The translations under genes and the position numbers were made by a program. A model generated the notes under the pieces. That model did no database searches, was not told the origin of the DNA, and saw only the letters and a program-made list of their open reading frames with translations. Below, piece by piece: positions 13,737 to 22,845 of a stretch of DNA of 64,000 bases (position 1 is the first letter of the stretch; each line of letters starts with the position of its first letter). The DNA comes from Trichomonas vaginalis G3 (Eukaryota; Parabasalia; Trichomonadida; Trichomonadidae). Location of the stretch: assembly GCF_026262505.1 (NCBI RefSeq), contig NC_067203.1, positions 8,866,001 through 8,930,000 on the forward strand. The letters are read 5' to 3'.

Positions 13737-14102
13737 TTACTGAACTGGTTGGATGCCGCCTTCTGAAGTTATGTAGAACGGCTGACCCGAGAAGTGGAAC
13801 AGTGCTCTGAGAATTTGTATAATTCGTGGAATTGGACTCTCTCTGTTTGGAAGTTGTATCCATGGGCGCTTTGCAAAGAACTTGAGAAGAGCTTCTTTCT
13901 TCATCTCCTTTATGTCGTCTACAGGAGTGTTTTCTGGTATTTGAATTGGAATTCCGGTTTCAATTTCGATTTTCAGCGCACCTCTTCCAGACAACCAGAA
14001 GCCGAGGGACTTGTTGGCTTTGTCCTTGCCCAAGTACTGCTTAACAACTTCATTTATCTCTATAAGGTAAATTGCCTCATCTAATGGCTCGATGTTGTCC
14101 AT
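13737..14102 (-). CDS. Hypothetical element protein, 121 aa
   Basis: Intact frame (MDNIEPLDEAIYLIEINEVVKQYLGKDKANKSLGFWLSGRGALKIE...) with mixed acidic and basic residues and no membrane segment. A central stretch with LSGRGALKIEIETGIPI is followed by PENTPVDDIKEMKKEALLKFF. I do not recognise the family. Its start abuts a 22-bp minisatellite that also precedes the divergent small gene at 14545, so the two may be expressed from the same region. It is placed in element 1 because of position and composition. Confidence 0.6.
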   Translation of the reverse strand: MDNIEPLDEAIYLIEINEVVKQYLGKDKANKSLGFWLSGRGALKIEIETGIPIQIPENTPVDDIKEMKKEALLKFFAKRPWIQLPNRESPIPRIIQILRALFHFSGQPFYITSEGGIQPVQ

Positions 14103-14544
14103 TGTACTGTTTCAGAACTAGTCTTGTACTTTTTCAGAACAAGACTTGTACTGTTTCAGAACAAGACTTGTACTGTTTCAGAACAATACTTGTACTTTTC
14201 AGAACAATACTTGTACTTTTTCAGAACAAGACTTGAACTTTTTCAGAACAAATTTCCCGTAAAAGCTCTCAATTTGTGAGAAAAATTTTCTGTTTCAGAA
14301 CAATACTTGTACTGTTTCAGAACAATACTTGTACTGTTTCAGAACAATACTTGTACTGTTTCAGAACAATACTTGTACTGTTTCAGAACAATACTTGTAC
14401 TGCTTCAGAACAATACTTGTACTGTTTCAGAACAATACTTGTACTGTTTCAGAACAATACTTGTACTGTTTCAGAACAATACTTGTACTGTTTCAGAACA
14501 ATACTTGTACTGTTTCAGAACAATACTTGTACTGTTTCAGAACA
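14103..14544. repeat. 22-bp minisatellite between divergent genes
   Basis: About 20 copies of a 22-bp unit of the type TGTTTCAGAACAATACTTG plus TAC. Copies at 14103-14270 are degenerate (AAGACT and TTTTT variants). After a short unique interruption (about 14250-14295), copies are nearly perfect up to the ATG at 14545. The array fills the whole space between two genes pointing away from each other, which suggests a shared promoter or a mutation-prone regulatory spacer. The unit is not a multiple of 3, so the frames running through it are not protein repeats. Confidence 0.9.
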
Positions 14545-14724
14545 ATGTCCGACGTACCACCAACCGAGTCCATTCCCAAACCAGAGGAACCTAAAGAACC
14601 ACAATTCCAATTCCAATCTCAGTCCAAGAGAGACCAAGACTTCGAAGAAGGTCTGAACCGCTTACGCAAAGAGTATGCTACAGCTCCAATTGAGAGAAAG
14701 TTGTTCCCGGACCAAAAAATATAA
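14545..14724 (+). CDS. Small proline/glutamine-rich protein, 59 aa
   Basis: The ATG lies exactly at the end of the minisatellite. The product begins MSDVPPTESIPKPEEPKEPQ, is rich in P, E and Q, and continues with a charged helical tail (RDQDFEEGLNRLRKEYATAPIERKLF). It ends just before a 103-bp repeat carrying a strong hairpin. No domain is recognised. Upstream in-frame codons come from the minisatellite and were rejected as the start. Confidence 0.55.
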   Translation: MSDVPPTESIPKPEEPKEPQFQFQSQSKRDQDFEEGLNRLRKEYATAPIERKLFPDQKI

Positions 14725-14827
14725 TTTAGGTGAAGAGGTGAGATTTCACCTCTTTTTTCACCTGTTTTTTCACCCTCTTGAATTTTCATGAATTTCCTTA
14801 AGATAGAAAAAATAAAGTTAGTTTTAT
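14725..14827 (+). repeat. 103-bp direct repeat, copy 1, with terminal hairpin
   Basis: Nearly identical to 15006-15108. It begins TTTAGGTGAAGAGGTGA, folds as nested inverted repeats (AGGTGAAGAGGTGA with TCACCTC...TTCACCT), and ends with an AT-rich leader containing GATAGAAAAAATAAAGTTAG. It joins the 3' end of one gene to the 5' leader of the next, so it probably holds both a transcript end and a promoter. Confidence 0.85.
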
Positions 14828-14836
14828 ACAAAATTC

Positions 14837-15010
14837 ATGCAGGAAATTCTTGAGTTTTGGTTGAAAGAATACGGTGGAGCCAAAAGTGGCTCGACCTCAA
14901 AACAAGCATTTTATGAGCTTACTAAGGGCGTTATGAATGAATTCAAAGGTATTTACATACATCCTGACCTCGTTCATTTTGTTGCTGAATTCAGCAAAAA
15001 TAATGTTTAG
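14837..15010 (+). CDS. Short KilA-N-like fragment, 57 aa
   Basis: Frame from ATGCAGGAAATTC to the start of the second 103-bp repeat. The product contains SKQAFYELTKGVMNEFKGIYIHPDLVHFVAEFS, which resembles the KilA-N DNA-binding domain (the GxYxHPxLxxxxAxxxS block). It is much shorter than a full KilA-N protein, so it is either a minimal gene or a relic left by duplication. It sits between the two 103-bp repeats and is part of element 1. Confidence 0.5.
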   Translation: MQEILEFWLKEYGGAKSGSTSKQAFYELTKGVMNEFKGIYIHPDLVHFVAEFSKNNV

Positions 15011-15108
15011 GTGAAGAGGTGAGATTTCACCTCTTTTTTCACCTGTTTTTTCACCCTCTTGAATTTTCATGAATTTCCTTAAGATAGAAAAAATAAAGTT
15101 AGTTTTAT
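15006..15108 (+). repeat. 103-bp direct repeat, copy 2
   Basis: Copy of 14725-14827, offset 281 bp. It overlaps the end of the KilA-N-like fragment and runs into the T-rich leader of the gene at 15146. Its hairpin (GAGGTGA-GAT-TTCACCTC) recurs in opposite orientation near 16110-16140 and 16290-16320. Confidence 0.85.
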
Positions 15109-15145
15109 TTTTATTTATTTTTTTATTTTGTATGTAAGAACAGAA

Positions 15146-16085
15146 ATGTCAACAATCGGCACAACAACAATTCAAACAACAACAGCACCAAACTCGTTAG
15201 TCATGAATCCAACATCTATGTTAGTAGAAATGAAAAGCTTCATTCCTTCTTCATATACTTTCGAAACAGAAATACAAAGAATAAAGCAAGAACTTTTAAC
15301 AAGTAATTTAGACTGTAGTGCGAAAGATGAAACAAATGAACAGTATCTTTATGAAATGCAGGACCTCATCGACCATTTGCCTAAACTACCTGAAATCCAA
15401 CAACAAAAGCTCACTATTCCTGAATTCGACGAAATTGAAGTCAAAGCAACTGACTCAGTAGAAATAAAGAAGTTCATACGAAAAGGTAAATTATGAATTC
15501 CTTGGTTTTCATTGCAACCATAAAGTTATGGACAAAGATTGCGACATGTTATATAAGAACATCTCTGACATATATAAATCTGGGGAGTTTAAGACATACG
15601 ACAACTTTGTTTCATTAGCTGCAAAATGTGTATGGCAGATAAGAGATAAAGATAGAAGAGGTAAGGTATGGAATGAACAGATAAAACCAACTGCTTCAGA
15701 TTTAAAGAAAACCATTGACGCCTTGGTTGTTTTAGCAGGTAAGGTTTCAGAATATAACGCAAAAATGAACCCGCAATGTTCTAAATGTAAAGCGGCAATA
15801 AGAAAATATAACTACTCAGTCAAAGAGATAGAAAGAATGAGAAACGACTATGCAGACTTAAAGAAAGAAGCAGAGAAGCCGGTAGAAAATAAAATGGACA
15901 TGTTAGAATTTCTGAACAAAAACTATCCAACTGCTGACGATTTCCTTCTATCTGACGTCAAGAAGAAGTATAAAGAAACTTTCGGCATTGTTAAAACATT
16001 CGATGTACTAAAAGAAGAAATAGAAGCTACGAAATTGTTTAGGATTTCAAATATACATCGTACAATTCATGTAAAACGCTTATAA
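15146..16085 (+). pseudogene. Element 1 hypothetical gene with CxxC motif, broken
   Basis: Region encoding a helical, charged protein: an N-terminal T- and N-rich segment, a central part containing KSGEFKTYDNFVSLAAK, then NPQCSKCKAAIRKYN (a CxxC pair) and a predicted coiled coil. The start is ATGTCAACAATC after the leader TTTTATTTTGTATGTAAGAACAGAA, a leader almost identical before the genes at 16607 and 17308. It is probably a member of the KilA-N/N1R-related regulator families by company and leader, but I cannot name the domain. The copy is broken (about one break). Confidence 0.55.
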
Positions 16086-16606
16086 AATAACTGGGGTGAA
16101 AAATTAGGTGAAAAAACAGGTGAAATCTCACCTCTTCACCTAAAATATATTTTTGCTGAATTCAGCAACAAAATTCTGAGTAAAATAATTTTTAGGGCTT
16201 GTGTCAAACCGTTGAGTTTTCACAAAATTTAAAAAATAACGTTTACCATGTAAAACGCTTATAAAATAACTGGGGTAGAAATGAGGTGAAAAAACAGGTG
16301 AAATCTCACCTCTTCACCTAAATTATATTTTTGCTGAAAAATGACCAAAAATCATGAATTTCCTCATATGCTTGCTTCCCTCGGAAAACCGAGAGAAGAG
16401 ATTCCGTACGAAAATCGCAAGAATTTGGCTCCTGGTTTGAAAGGATATTATGTACATAGACTTTTAGTAAATGCTGTAGCAATGTGGGCTTCACCTAAAT
16501 TATATTTTTGCTGAATTCAGCACAAAAATCATGAATTTTCATAAGATAGAAAAAATAAAGTTAGTTTTTTATAAAATATTTTTTTATTTTGTATGTAAAG
16601 ACAGAT
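16086..16606 (+). repeat. Duplicated hairpins, KilA-N relic and leader copies
   Basis: Two copies (about 16065-16160 and 16245-16340) of a block with TGTAAAACGCTTATAAAATAACTGGGG followed by the inverted form of the AGGTGAAGAGGTGA hairpin. Then at about 16370-16500 comes a relic matching the KilA-N region of the gene at 17308 (GYYVHRLLVNAVAMWASP). It is followed by a leader copy with GATAGAAAAAATAAAGTTAG and TTTTATTTTGTATGTAAAG. The stretch looks assembled by repeated local duplication of gene ends. Confidence 0.75.
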
Positions 16607-17219
16607 ATGTCAAACATTGAGTTTGAAACAGTTAGAAAGATAGACAATGACACCAAAGTGGTTAGAATAGGTGATTTAAACGTAAGATACTCAAAGAAAT
16701 ACAACAAATATTCTTTGTCAGACATTATAACACCATCTGGAAAGAAAACAAAGGACTGGGTTAGAATTGCTTCTACTCAGAAAATTTTGACAAGAAATCC
16801 TGAGCTTATGATATCGGTAAGATTCTATGGAACTACAGCATATCTCATCGACAAAAGTCTTATACCAATAGTTTTGTTATGGTTAGACCCAGTTGTTGGA
16901 TATAACTTCATAACATATGGTTCATTCGATACGGAACGTTGCAGTGAAGGCTTACTTTACATCGTTCAGAAACCGAAGGACTTCAATACAAAGAGATATA
17001 AGATAGGAAGAACATATAATATAACTCAAAGATATGACAGTACAGTCAATAGAGTCAAGGTTGTGTTTTGTTAATGATATGAGAGCTGCAGAAACAGAAC
17101 TACTTGAAAAGTTTGAGAAAATGTATGGTGCTCCCATAAAAGGTAAAGAAACGTTTGAAGTAGATGAGATAGATAAAGCTATAAAATTATTTGACGAAGT
17201 TGCTGAAAAATACATGTAA
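16607..17219 (+). pseudogene. KilA-N plus T5orf172 (GIY-YIG-like) gene, broken
   Basis: N-terminal KilA-N-type DNA-binding domain (YNKYSLSDIITPSGKKTKDWVRIASTQ, then IDKSLIPIVLLWLDPVVGYNF). It is followed by a T5orf172/GIY-YIG-like domain (LLYIVQKPKDF...YKIGRTYNITQRYD, ending with an AAETELLEKFEKMYG helix). Proteins of this architecture are known from large DNA viruses, phages and their relatives as DNA-binding regulators or nucleases. It has the same leader as its neighbours at 15146 and 17308. The copy is broken (about one break). Confidence 0.75.
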
Positions 17220-17307
17220 AGCGTTTATTTTTGGTCTTTTGTGAAAGTCAGAAAATAACGCTAATTTTTTTCTAACAAATTTTTTTATTTTGTATGTAAA
17301 GACAGAT

Positions 17308-18030
17308 ATGTCAACAACAGAGAACACAACAACAGTTATAGTCCATGAAGCTATAAATGAAGAATACGAGTGGGTTCAGTTTAACAAACAACTCCGTCTC
17401 ATTCGTTCGGTCAAAGACGATATGTACCAAATGCAAAGTATTTTGACAGCATGTTATGCTCCAGATACTAAGCTTCCTAAAGACTGGTTTAGGAACCAAA
17501 GCACACAAGAACTTTTGAGCGAAGCACAGCGAGACATACTTTTTTCTGAAAACGGTGAAGAACAGCGAGTAGGTAAAAAAACCCAGTCGCCAAAACTCTA
17601 TGAAAATCGTGAAAAATTGCCAAACGGTTTGAGAGGATATTATGTACATAGACTTCTTGTAAATGCTGTTGCAATGTGGGCTTCGCCTCGTTATGCTTGG
17701 TATATTTACAGACTTCTTGACGAAATTCATAGACAAGAACGTGAAGAGATGGAAAACAAGCTTGAAGCAAAAGACAAAAGCATCAGAAAAGAATACCACG
17801 TTCGGTACCAAAAAGGAAAGGAAAAGAACTATAAGTATATGATTTATACTGAAGAATGGAAAATGAAGAAGATAAAGATATGGTTATGTTGCATTTAGTC
17901 AGAAGAAACAACAAAAGCTTTTACGACCTTGCTAAGATTTACAAATCTGACAGAAATTGGTTCTATCGCGAAAACTTACCGATTTCAATGACCCCAAATG
18001 AAGATGTGAAACAAATAGTTCATTTACTCT
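17308..18030 (+). pseudogene. KilA-N gene with DUF3627-like tail, broken
   Basis: Begins MSTTENTTTVIVHEAINEEYEW. The KilA-N core is clear (DTKLPKDWFRNQSTQELLSE, then LPNGLRGYYVHRLLVNAVAMWASPRYAWYIYRLLDEIHRQ). It is followed by a coiled coil and a YTEEW segment like the DUF3627 tail of poxvirus/NCLDV-type KilA-N proteins. The leader is TTTTATTTTGTATGTAAAGACAGAT directly before ATG. Probable role: sequence-specific DNA binding during element expression (inferred). The copy is broken (about one break). Convergent with the packaging ATPase gene. Confidence 0.75.
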
Positions 18031-18036
18031 TTATTT

Positions 18037-18920
18037 TTATTGACTTTTTACAATTTGAACTTTGTTTGCGTAGATATGAATTCTGAAAGAAGTATGAGGG
18101 TCTTGTATGACTTTGTACTTCTCCCATAGTTCATGTCTGTCAAACTTACCTGCCATGGACTCTTTCATAAGTTCCATGAAATCGTCTTCGGACAATCCGG
18201 GGAAAAGTATTATGTCAGTAAGTATTCTTTTAACATCCTTACTTAAACTCTTGGCTGTCTGTACACAAATGACAACTGAAATGTTAAAGTGTCTGAGCTT
18301 CTTAAGAATTCGACACATATCTTGTTCTCTGTTCTTTAACAAAGGATGAGAGGCGAAATCATCTAAGATAGAAGACACCTATGAGGGTAAGTCTTCCAAT
18401 CGTAAGATTGCAATTTCTTCGAAATGTATTCTATCTCTTTCTGTTTGTTTCTGAAGTGTTTCTTCTCTAATATTCTCTGCATTTCCTCATTTGGGTCTTT
18501 AAACTTCGAATTTATATACTCATTTATAGCATTATACTTCAAAAACTCTTCTTTGGTACTTCTTTATCCAATCTAACAACTCAGTATCCTTTATACATAC
18601 TAACTTAGACTTCTTTATAATATCTTTGAACAAATTGACGGTTTGGTCAAATTGACCAGAAGTACTACAAATAACAACTAACTCATAGAATGGGTTCTTC
18701 TCATCTAGTTCTTGTTGTTGTGCAGCCATTTTAAGATAAGTGAAAGTCTTACCAGACCCAAGTGGTGCAATTAGACCTGTTATACCATTCTGAGCAAATA
18801 AGAACTTGTCATGTATAGGCTTTATCTGAGCATTTTCTAACTTCCTCTTGTTCTTGTTTAAAACATTCTCAAATTTCTTGTCAATGTCAGCAAACTTTTT
18901 TCTAACATATTTTTAGAAAA
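18037..18920 (-). pseudogene. A32-like DNA-packaging ATPase, broken
   Basis: Fossil gene of the FtsK/HerA superfamily. A Walker A motif is readable near 18750-18790 (GLIAPLGSGKTF), preceded by IKPIHDKFLFAQNGITG. The C-terminal part has SSILDDFASHPLLKNREQDMCRILKKLRH and VVICVQTAKSLSKDVKRILTDII, the usual Walker B, arginine-finger and sensor area of viral packaging ATPases. In Polintons and their relatives this enzyme pumps the element DNA into the capsid. The copy is broken (about three breaks). Confidence 0.8.
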
Positions 18921-18944
18921 ATTAAAATTTTTATCTTTTAGAAA

Positions 18945-19396
18945 ATGTCTAGCGATTTCGCTATTTATATTCGAGACAAGCTTTTCGACAGCAAAACATC
19001 TATCGACCATAAAATCTTACACAGTGTAAACAAGAAAGGTGAATTTGTTCTAAAGTTCTGTTTCTGGGAATATGACAAGAACCATAAAACATTAAGCAGA
19101 ACAGTCTTAAAATTTGTCAATGACAGACTTGTTGACAGAGATGACGCCGATTGGAAAGATGAAGTCCAACAAAAGTTCTTAGAATGCAAAGAAGACACAT
19201 GCGCTGTTCTTGAAGATGAAATAGAAAACAGAATAGATGAGCTATTAAAGGACAAAGAACTTTTACATAAATATGGTTGCGCCAAATTTAACATAACTCC
19301 ACCAGAAAAGAAGAAGAGAGAAAAAGAGAAAAGAAAGTAGAAGAAGAGAAGAAAGAACCTGAACCAGTTCCAGAGAAAAAGAAATTTGACATGTAA
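18945..19396 (+). pseudogene. Small acidic/charged element protein shared with element 2, broken
   Basis: Product starts MSSDFAIYIRDKLFDSK and contains KGEFVLKFCFWEYDKNHKTLS and QQKFLECKEDTCAVLEDEIENRID, ending in a lysine/glutamate-rich tail. It aligns by eye with the protein at 48599-48934 of element 2 (FVFIYHLKEYDRYHNLIYET; EKQFNECLLNTYAHIIRHKM). The conserved F(V/x)Fx(x)EYD and QxxFxEC blocks mark a family common to both elements. Function unknown. It is divergent from the ATPase gene. Broken (about one break). Confidence 0.6.
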
Positions 19397-19412
19397 AAAT
19401 AAAATTTTATTT

Positions 19413-19831
19413 TTAGAACATTTCTGGGTCAATGTCAATGTTCTCTTCCTCTTTAGGAGTAAACACTGGCTTAGACTCTAAAATCTTTTTACCCAATTTA
19501 CCTTGAACTTCTACAACTTTAGACTCATAATATTCATAGTCGTCTGTCTTCTTTGGTTCATAAGGTATAACAAGTTTGTATGCTTTGCCTTCTTTAAGGT
19601 TTGAGAACCTTCTGTCAAAACTTTCTTGACTGTAACAAACCTTCTATGTCTAAGTCTTCAAATTTCGCACCATTTTTAGTCACAATAGCAAACTTAACTG
19701 GTTCGATGTTCCAAACTTTGCTGAATGAAGACTTTTTCAAAATGGTAGAAGTAAACATTCAAATATGTGAATGGGTCTAGTTCTTCTTTAAGTCCTGACA
19801 TGTACTTATTTACTGAGATGAATTTTGCCAT
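19413..19831 (-). pseudogene. Element 1 hypothetical gene, broken
   Basis: Starts MAKFISVNKYMSGLKEELDPFTYLNVYF and ends PEMF. The middle is lysine-rich, with a stretch of the type FDRRFSNLKEGKAYKLVIPYEPKK. The leader is a long A/T run, ATTTTTTTATCCGATAGAAAAG, before the ATG. I do not recognise a domain. The size (about 130-140 residues) and position between packaging ATPase and helicase suggest a single-strand-binding or structural accessory protein, but this is only inference. Broken (about two breaks). Confidence 0.45.
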
Positions 19832-19866
19832 CTTTTCTATCGGATAAAAAAATATTTTTTTTAAAT

Positions 19867-21099
19867 TTACTCAGAAAAATTTTTCTTTGTATATACACCA
19901 TTCTGAACATCTAAAAGACTTTTGACATTTGCCAAGAATGTACGTTTAGAAGCTGCCATATAACCATATTCTTGACAATATTGTTTATATTCATCATATA
20001 AAGACTTTTCATCTAAACACTCAAAGTCGCTTTCTTCTATGAACAGTTCATATACACTCTTGTTTGCTTCTAACAATGTTTGTCTCTCTTCTGTATGTGG
20101 AATTTGTCTTGGATTGAACTTAGAAATATCTAATGTCATGAAATATGAGAACAAGTGGTTGTAAAGTCAGATGTCAAAGTTTCTGCAAAGTCGTCAAAAT
20201 ATTCTGTATCTTGCATATGAGGATCTGACGTTCTGACAACTACATATCTTCTGTCAGAACTTTCTAACTTCATCGGAACAGCATTGTTTGAAACCATAAT
20301 GAAGTTTTGCAACATTTTCACAAAACTCTTTGGTCTTTATACTTTCTTTCAACAACTCCAACTTTGTCTGTTATAAGACTCTTCAAAGCATCTGAGTTCA
20401 AAACTTTTGTTGTATCTATACTTTGAAGTTCATTGCAAACTATAAGTTTCATATTCTCTATTGAGGAGTTAAACTTGCCACAGATGTTTTCTAAGTTTGT
20501 CATATTAGGGTTCGAATAACCTTCGAACAGTTTGCACAAAATATCTGTAAAGAAAGTATTCTTACCAGTCCTTGTTTTCCAATTATAATGAGAGCAGTTT
20601 CATTTTTAGCACTTGGATGTTGTAAGATGTTTGCAAACCAACATAAGATATACTCATAAACCTTTTCGTTTCCATTGCATATAATTTCTTTGACATGGTC
20701 TAACCAAGCTTTATAATATTTTCTTTCCATTCTACTTGTTCGTATTTATATCCAGTGAAGATAGAATAGAAGTTTGGAGAAGGTGTATAAAACTTTATAC
20801 ACGAACTGAAAATCTTCTAACTTTGACAATAAGATATCCCAAGCATCTAACATCTTCATGCCAACTTGTACGACTTTTATTTTCTTAAGTTTCTGTCTAC
20901 ATTCTTGTTCTGAAACTATTGTCGCTTTAGGTTTGTTAAAGACTACATCCCATTCTTTCATGACATAACATTCTGGGGCAGAGTCAACATAAATGACTAA
21001 ACGTTTCAAATTCTCGACTGCTTTGTTATAGTCTCTAAATGGACACATATTTCTGAATGCTTGGAAGTCATAAAAATCTGAAACATCTATTCTGTACAT
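19867..21099 (-). pseudogene. Primase-helicase (D5-like, SF3), broken
   Basis: Matches by eye the C-terminal two thirds of the whole gene at 56403-58712. Shared blocks are WDILLSKL / WDVLLNQL, the Walker A area around IIIGKQG, MKLIVCNELQS (Walker B type) and FIMVSNNAVPMKLESSDRRYVVVR (sensor and D5 tail). The N-terminal priming domain seen in element 2 is not apparent here; the readable start MYRIDVSDFYDFQAFRN suggests a shorter form. SF3 helicases of this type unwind the element genome during replication. Broken (about four breaks). Confidence 0.8.
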
Positions 21100-21128
21100 T
21101 TTTATAAGAATAAAAAAATAATATTTTT

Positions 21129-21930
21129 TTATTCTTGACTTTGTTGTTCTTGAGCTATTTGTTGCATTTGTTGTTCTTGAGCTATTTGTTGTTGAAGTTG
21201 TTCTTGTAATACAATACTTTCACCAGTTGCATCTTCCAATTCGAAACTTTCTGCTGTCATTGACAAATACATAGGACATAAAAGTTTTACAGGAACAAAG
21301 TTTGCGTCAACTAATGTCAACGTTATACTTGCCAAAGTGTTTGAGTTCACTAAGGTTGAAAATTCTGCATTCGAATGAACAATAGGCAAACCAGCAGAGA
21401 AAGTATTGTTTATACGCATAAGTATCTTTTGGTCATAATAGTTTCTGTCGACATTCGAATAACACTTTGAACCTAAGTTTGAAACAATATATAAGATTGG
21501 TGTGCTTAATGTCAATGGAATAGACATTCCTTGTATGACACCTTTTCCTGTTATAGGAAACTGTTGGTAGTAAAACCAGATATAAGTTTTGTATTATAGC
21601 TCATATCGTTTATAGTAAACTCAGTCGGACATCCAAACATAATGAAACCTGCTCTAGTGCAGCACATGTTACACCCGTACTTAAAGTATTAAATAAGTCA
21701 ACAAAACCTGTTGGTGGTATATCTGAGTAAGTATCTTCAAAGGAGTATTTTTTACCATTCACAACAATAAAGTCTTCTGATGTCAAAAGAGCAAAACAGG
21801 CTTTAGTCGTCATTGTGTTTAAGGTTAGTTTACAATACCGTCCTTGAGGACTTTGTAAGTTTGTTGTTATAGAATTATATGACTCAGGGTTTTTAGTCGT
21901 AATAGTATAAACCATTATGTCTTCTGCCAT
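21129..21930 (-). pseudogene. Penton-like minor capsid protein, broken
   Basis: Begins MAEDIMVYTITTKNPESYNS and has a beta-rich body (ITLTLVDANFVPVKLLCPMYLSM, typical of the last strands of single-jelly-roll penton proteins of Polintons). It ends in a glutamine-rich tail with tandem IAQEQQ repeats. It aligns loosely with 61697-62405 in element 2 (LSNIKFRITDLFDCDLEFMNEILWQFQIE) and occupies the same place relative to the Cys-Cys-Gly protein. Assigned by order and strand pattern, so moderately sure. Broken (about two breaks). Confidence 0.6.
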
Positions 21931-21948
21931 TTACTTAGCAAATAAATT

Positions 21949-22513
21949 TTAATGAAATGTTGTGGTCGTCAAATATTTTATAACGTCTGGGAAACTATAT
22001 TTTAAGTTCAACGTTTCACCTCCTTTCATAACGTATATCTTGTCAATGACATTATATGAAACACCACAGCAACTAATATCGGGTTCTATTTCTTTGATGT
22101 TTATATCGTCTGCCTCTGTCAAAAGTTTCAATAGTTCTTTCAAAACTTCATGAGGTGCAATGACATATGAGTTCACTTTTACAGGGTTGTGTTCGACCAA
22201 GTTTAACATTATACTTAAAGCTTGACAAATCTTCTCCTGAGTTTGAAGTTTGTCTTTCAGTTGTTGGTAGTCGTTTCGAATATCTGCAACAGAACTTAAG
22301 TCTCTGCTAACTTCAGGATATGTTGGTTCTTTTACAGGAACAATTGTTATACCATCTTCGTCTTCGTATGGTTTCCCCACTTCAACATCTCTGTCTTTGA
22401 CATTTGACAACAACACTTTGACTGTTTGTTTGAGTTGGTGAATTTAACTTCACATCTGCCACCGCCATTAAACCTTTTGAAACACTTACGCTTCTATTTT
22501 TCGGAAATGACAT
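21949..22513 (-). pseudogene. Cys-Cys-Gly protein shared by both elements, broken
   Basis: Begins MSFPKNRSVSVSKGLM. It has a middle coiled coil (DIRNDYQQLKDKLQTQEK) and a C-terminal block SYVIAPHEVLKELLKLLTEADDINIKEIEPDISCCGVSYNVIDKIYVMKGGETLNLKYSFPDVI. The same C-terminal pattern (ILPYESLIHIIAIL... EVSCCGTVAKINPIKDISTIKISKNGTTTELHLTYNDI) occurs at 62901-63556. The family is therefore conserved between the elements, always next to the penton-like and capsid genes, which suggests a virion role. Broken (about one break). Confidence 0.6.
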
Positions 22514-22531
22514 TTTACTTAGAATAAAAAG

Positions 22532-22819
22532 ATGGACGTATTCGGATATCTTATTGAATTGAAGCAGAACAAAGTTTATACTCACAAACAATACAAATAC
22601 ATTGACAGAATAGTTCTTTACACAAACAATGGAAAATGTTATAGAATAGCAGTCTTTGCTGAACCAAAATATTTTCATAAAGCAAAGAAAGTTGGTATAA
22701 CTGAAATGGTGAAAGTTCTTGAAGCAGACAAAAATATAACTTCAAAACTGACCGATATTACTAAAGGAAAGTTTATAATACAATTATTATGTCAAAACTG
22801 GCGTACTGTCAATATTTGA
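22532..22819 (+). CDS. Small element 1 protein, 95 aa
   Basis: Looks whole: MDVFGYLIELKQNKVYTHKQYKYIDRIVLYTNNGKCYRIAVFAEPKYFHKAKKVGITEMVKVLEADKNI, a compact alpha/beta-like, basic protein. It starts 18 bp from the divergent gene at 22513. The shared spacer TTTACTTAGAATAAAAAG carries the T/A-rich element leader in both directions. It ends just before the 3' end of the convergent capsid gene. No family recognised. Confidence 0.6.
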   Translation: MDVFGYLIELKQNKVYTHKQYKYIDRIVLYTNNGKCYRIAVFAEPKYFHKAKKVGITEMVKVLEADKNITSKLTDITKGKFIIQLLCQNWRTVNI

Positions 22820-22845
22820 CGGAGAGAAGTCAGTTCAAGAACAAC

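Noticed and set aside
14276-14544. Protein repeats of the type NTCTVSEQYLYCFRTILVLFQ
   Set aside because: Translation of a 22-bp minisatellite in all three phases; only the part from 14545 looks coding.
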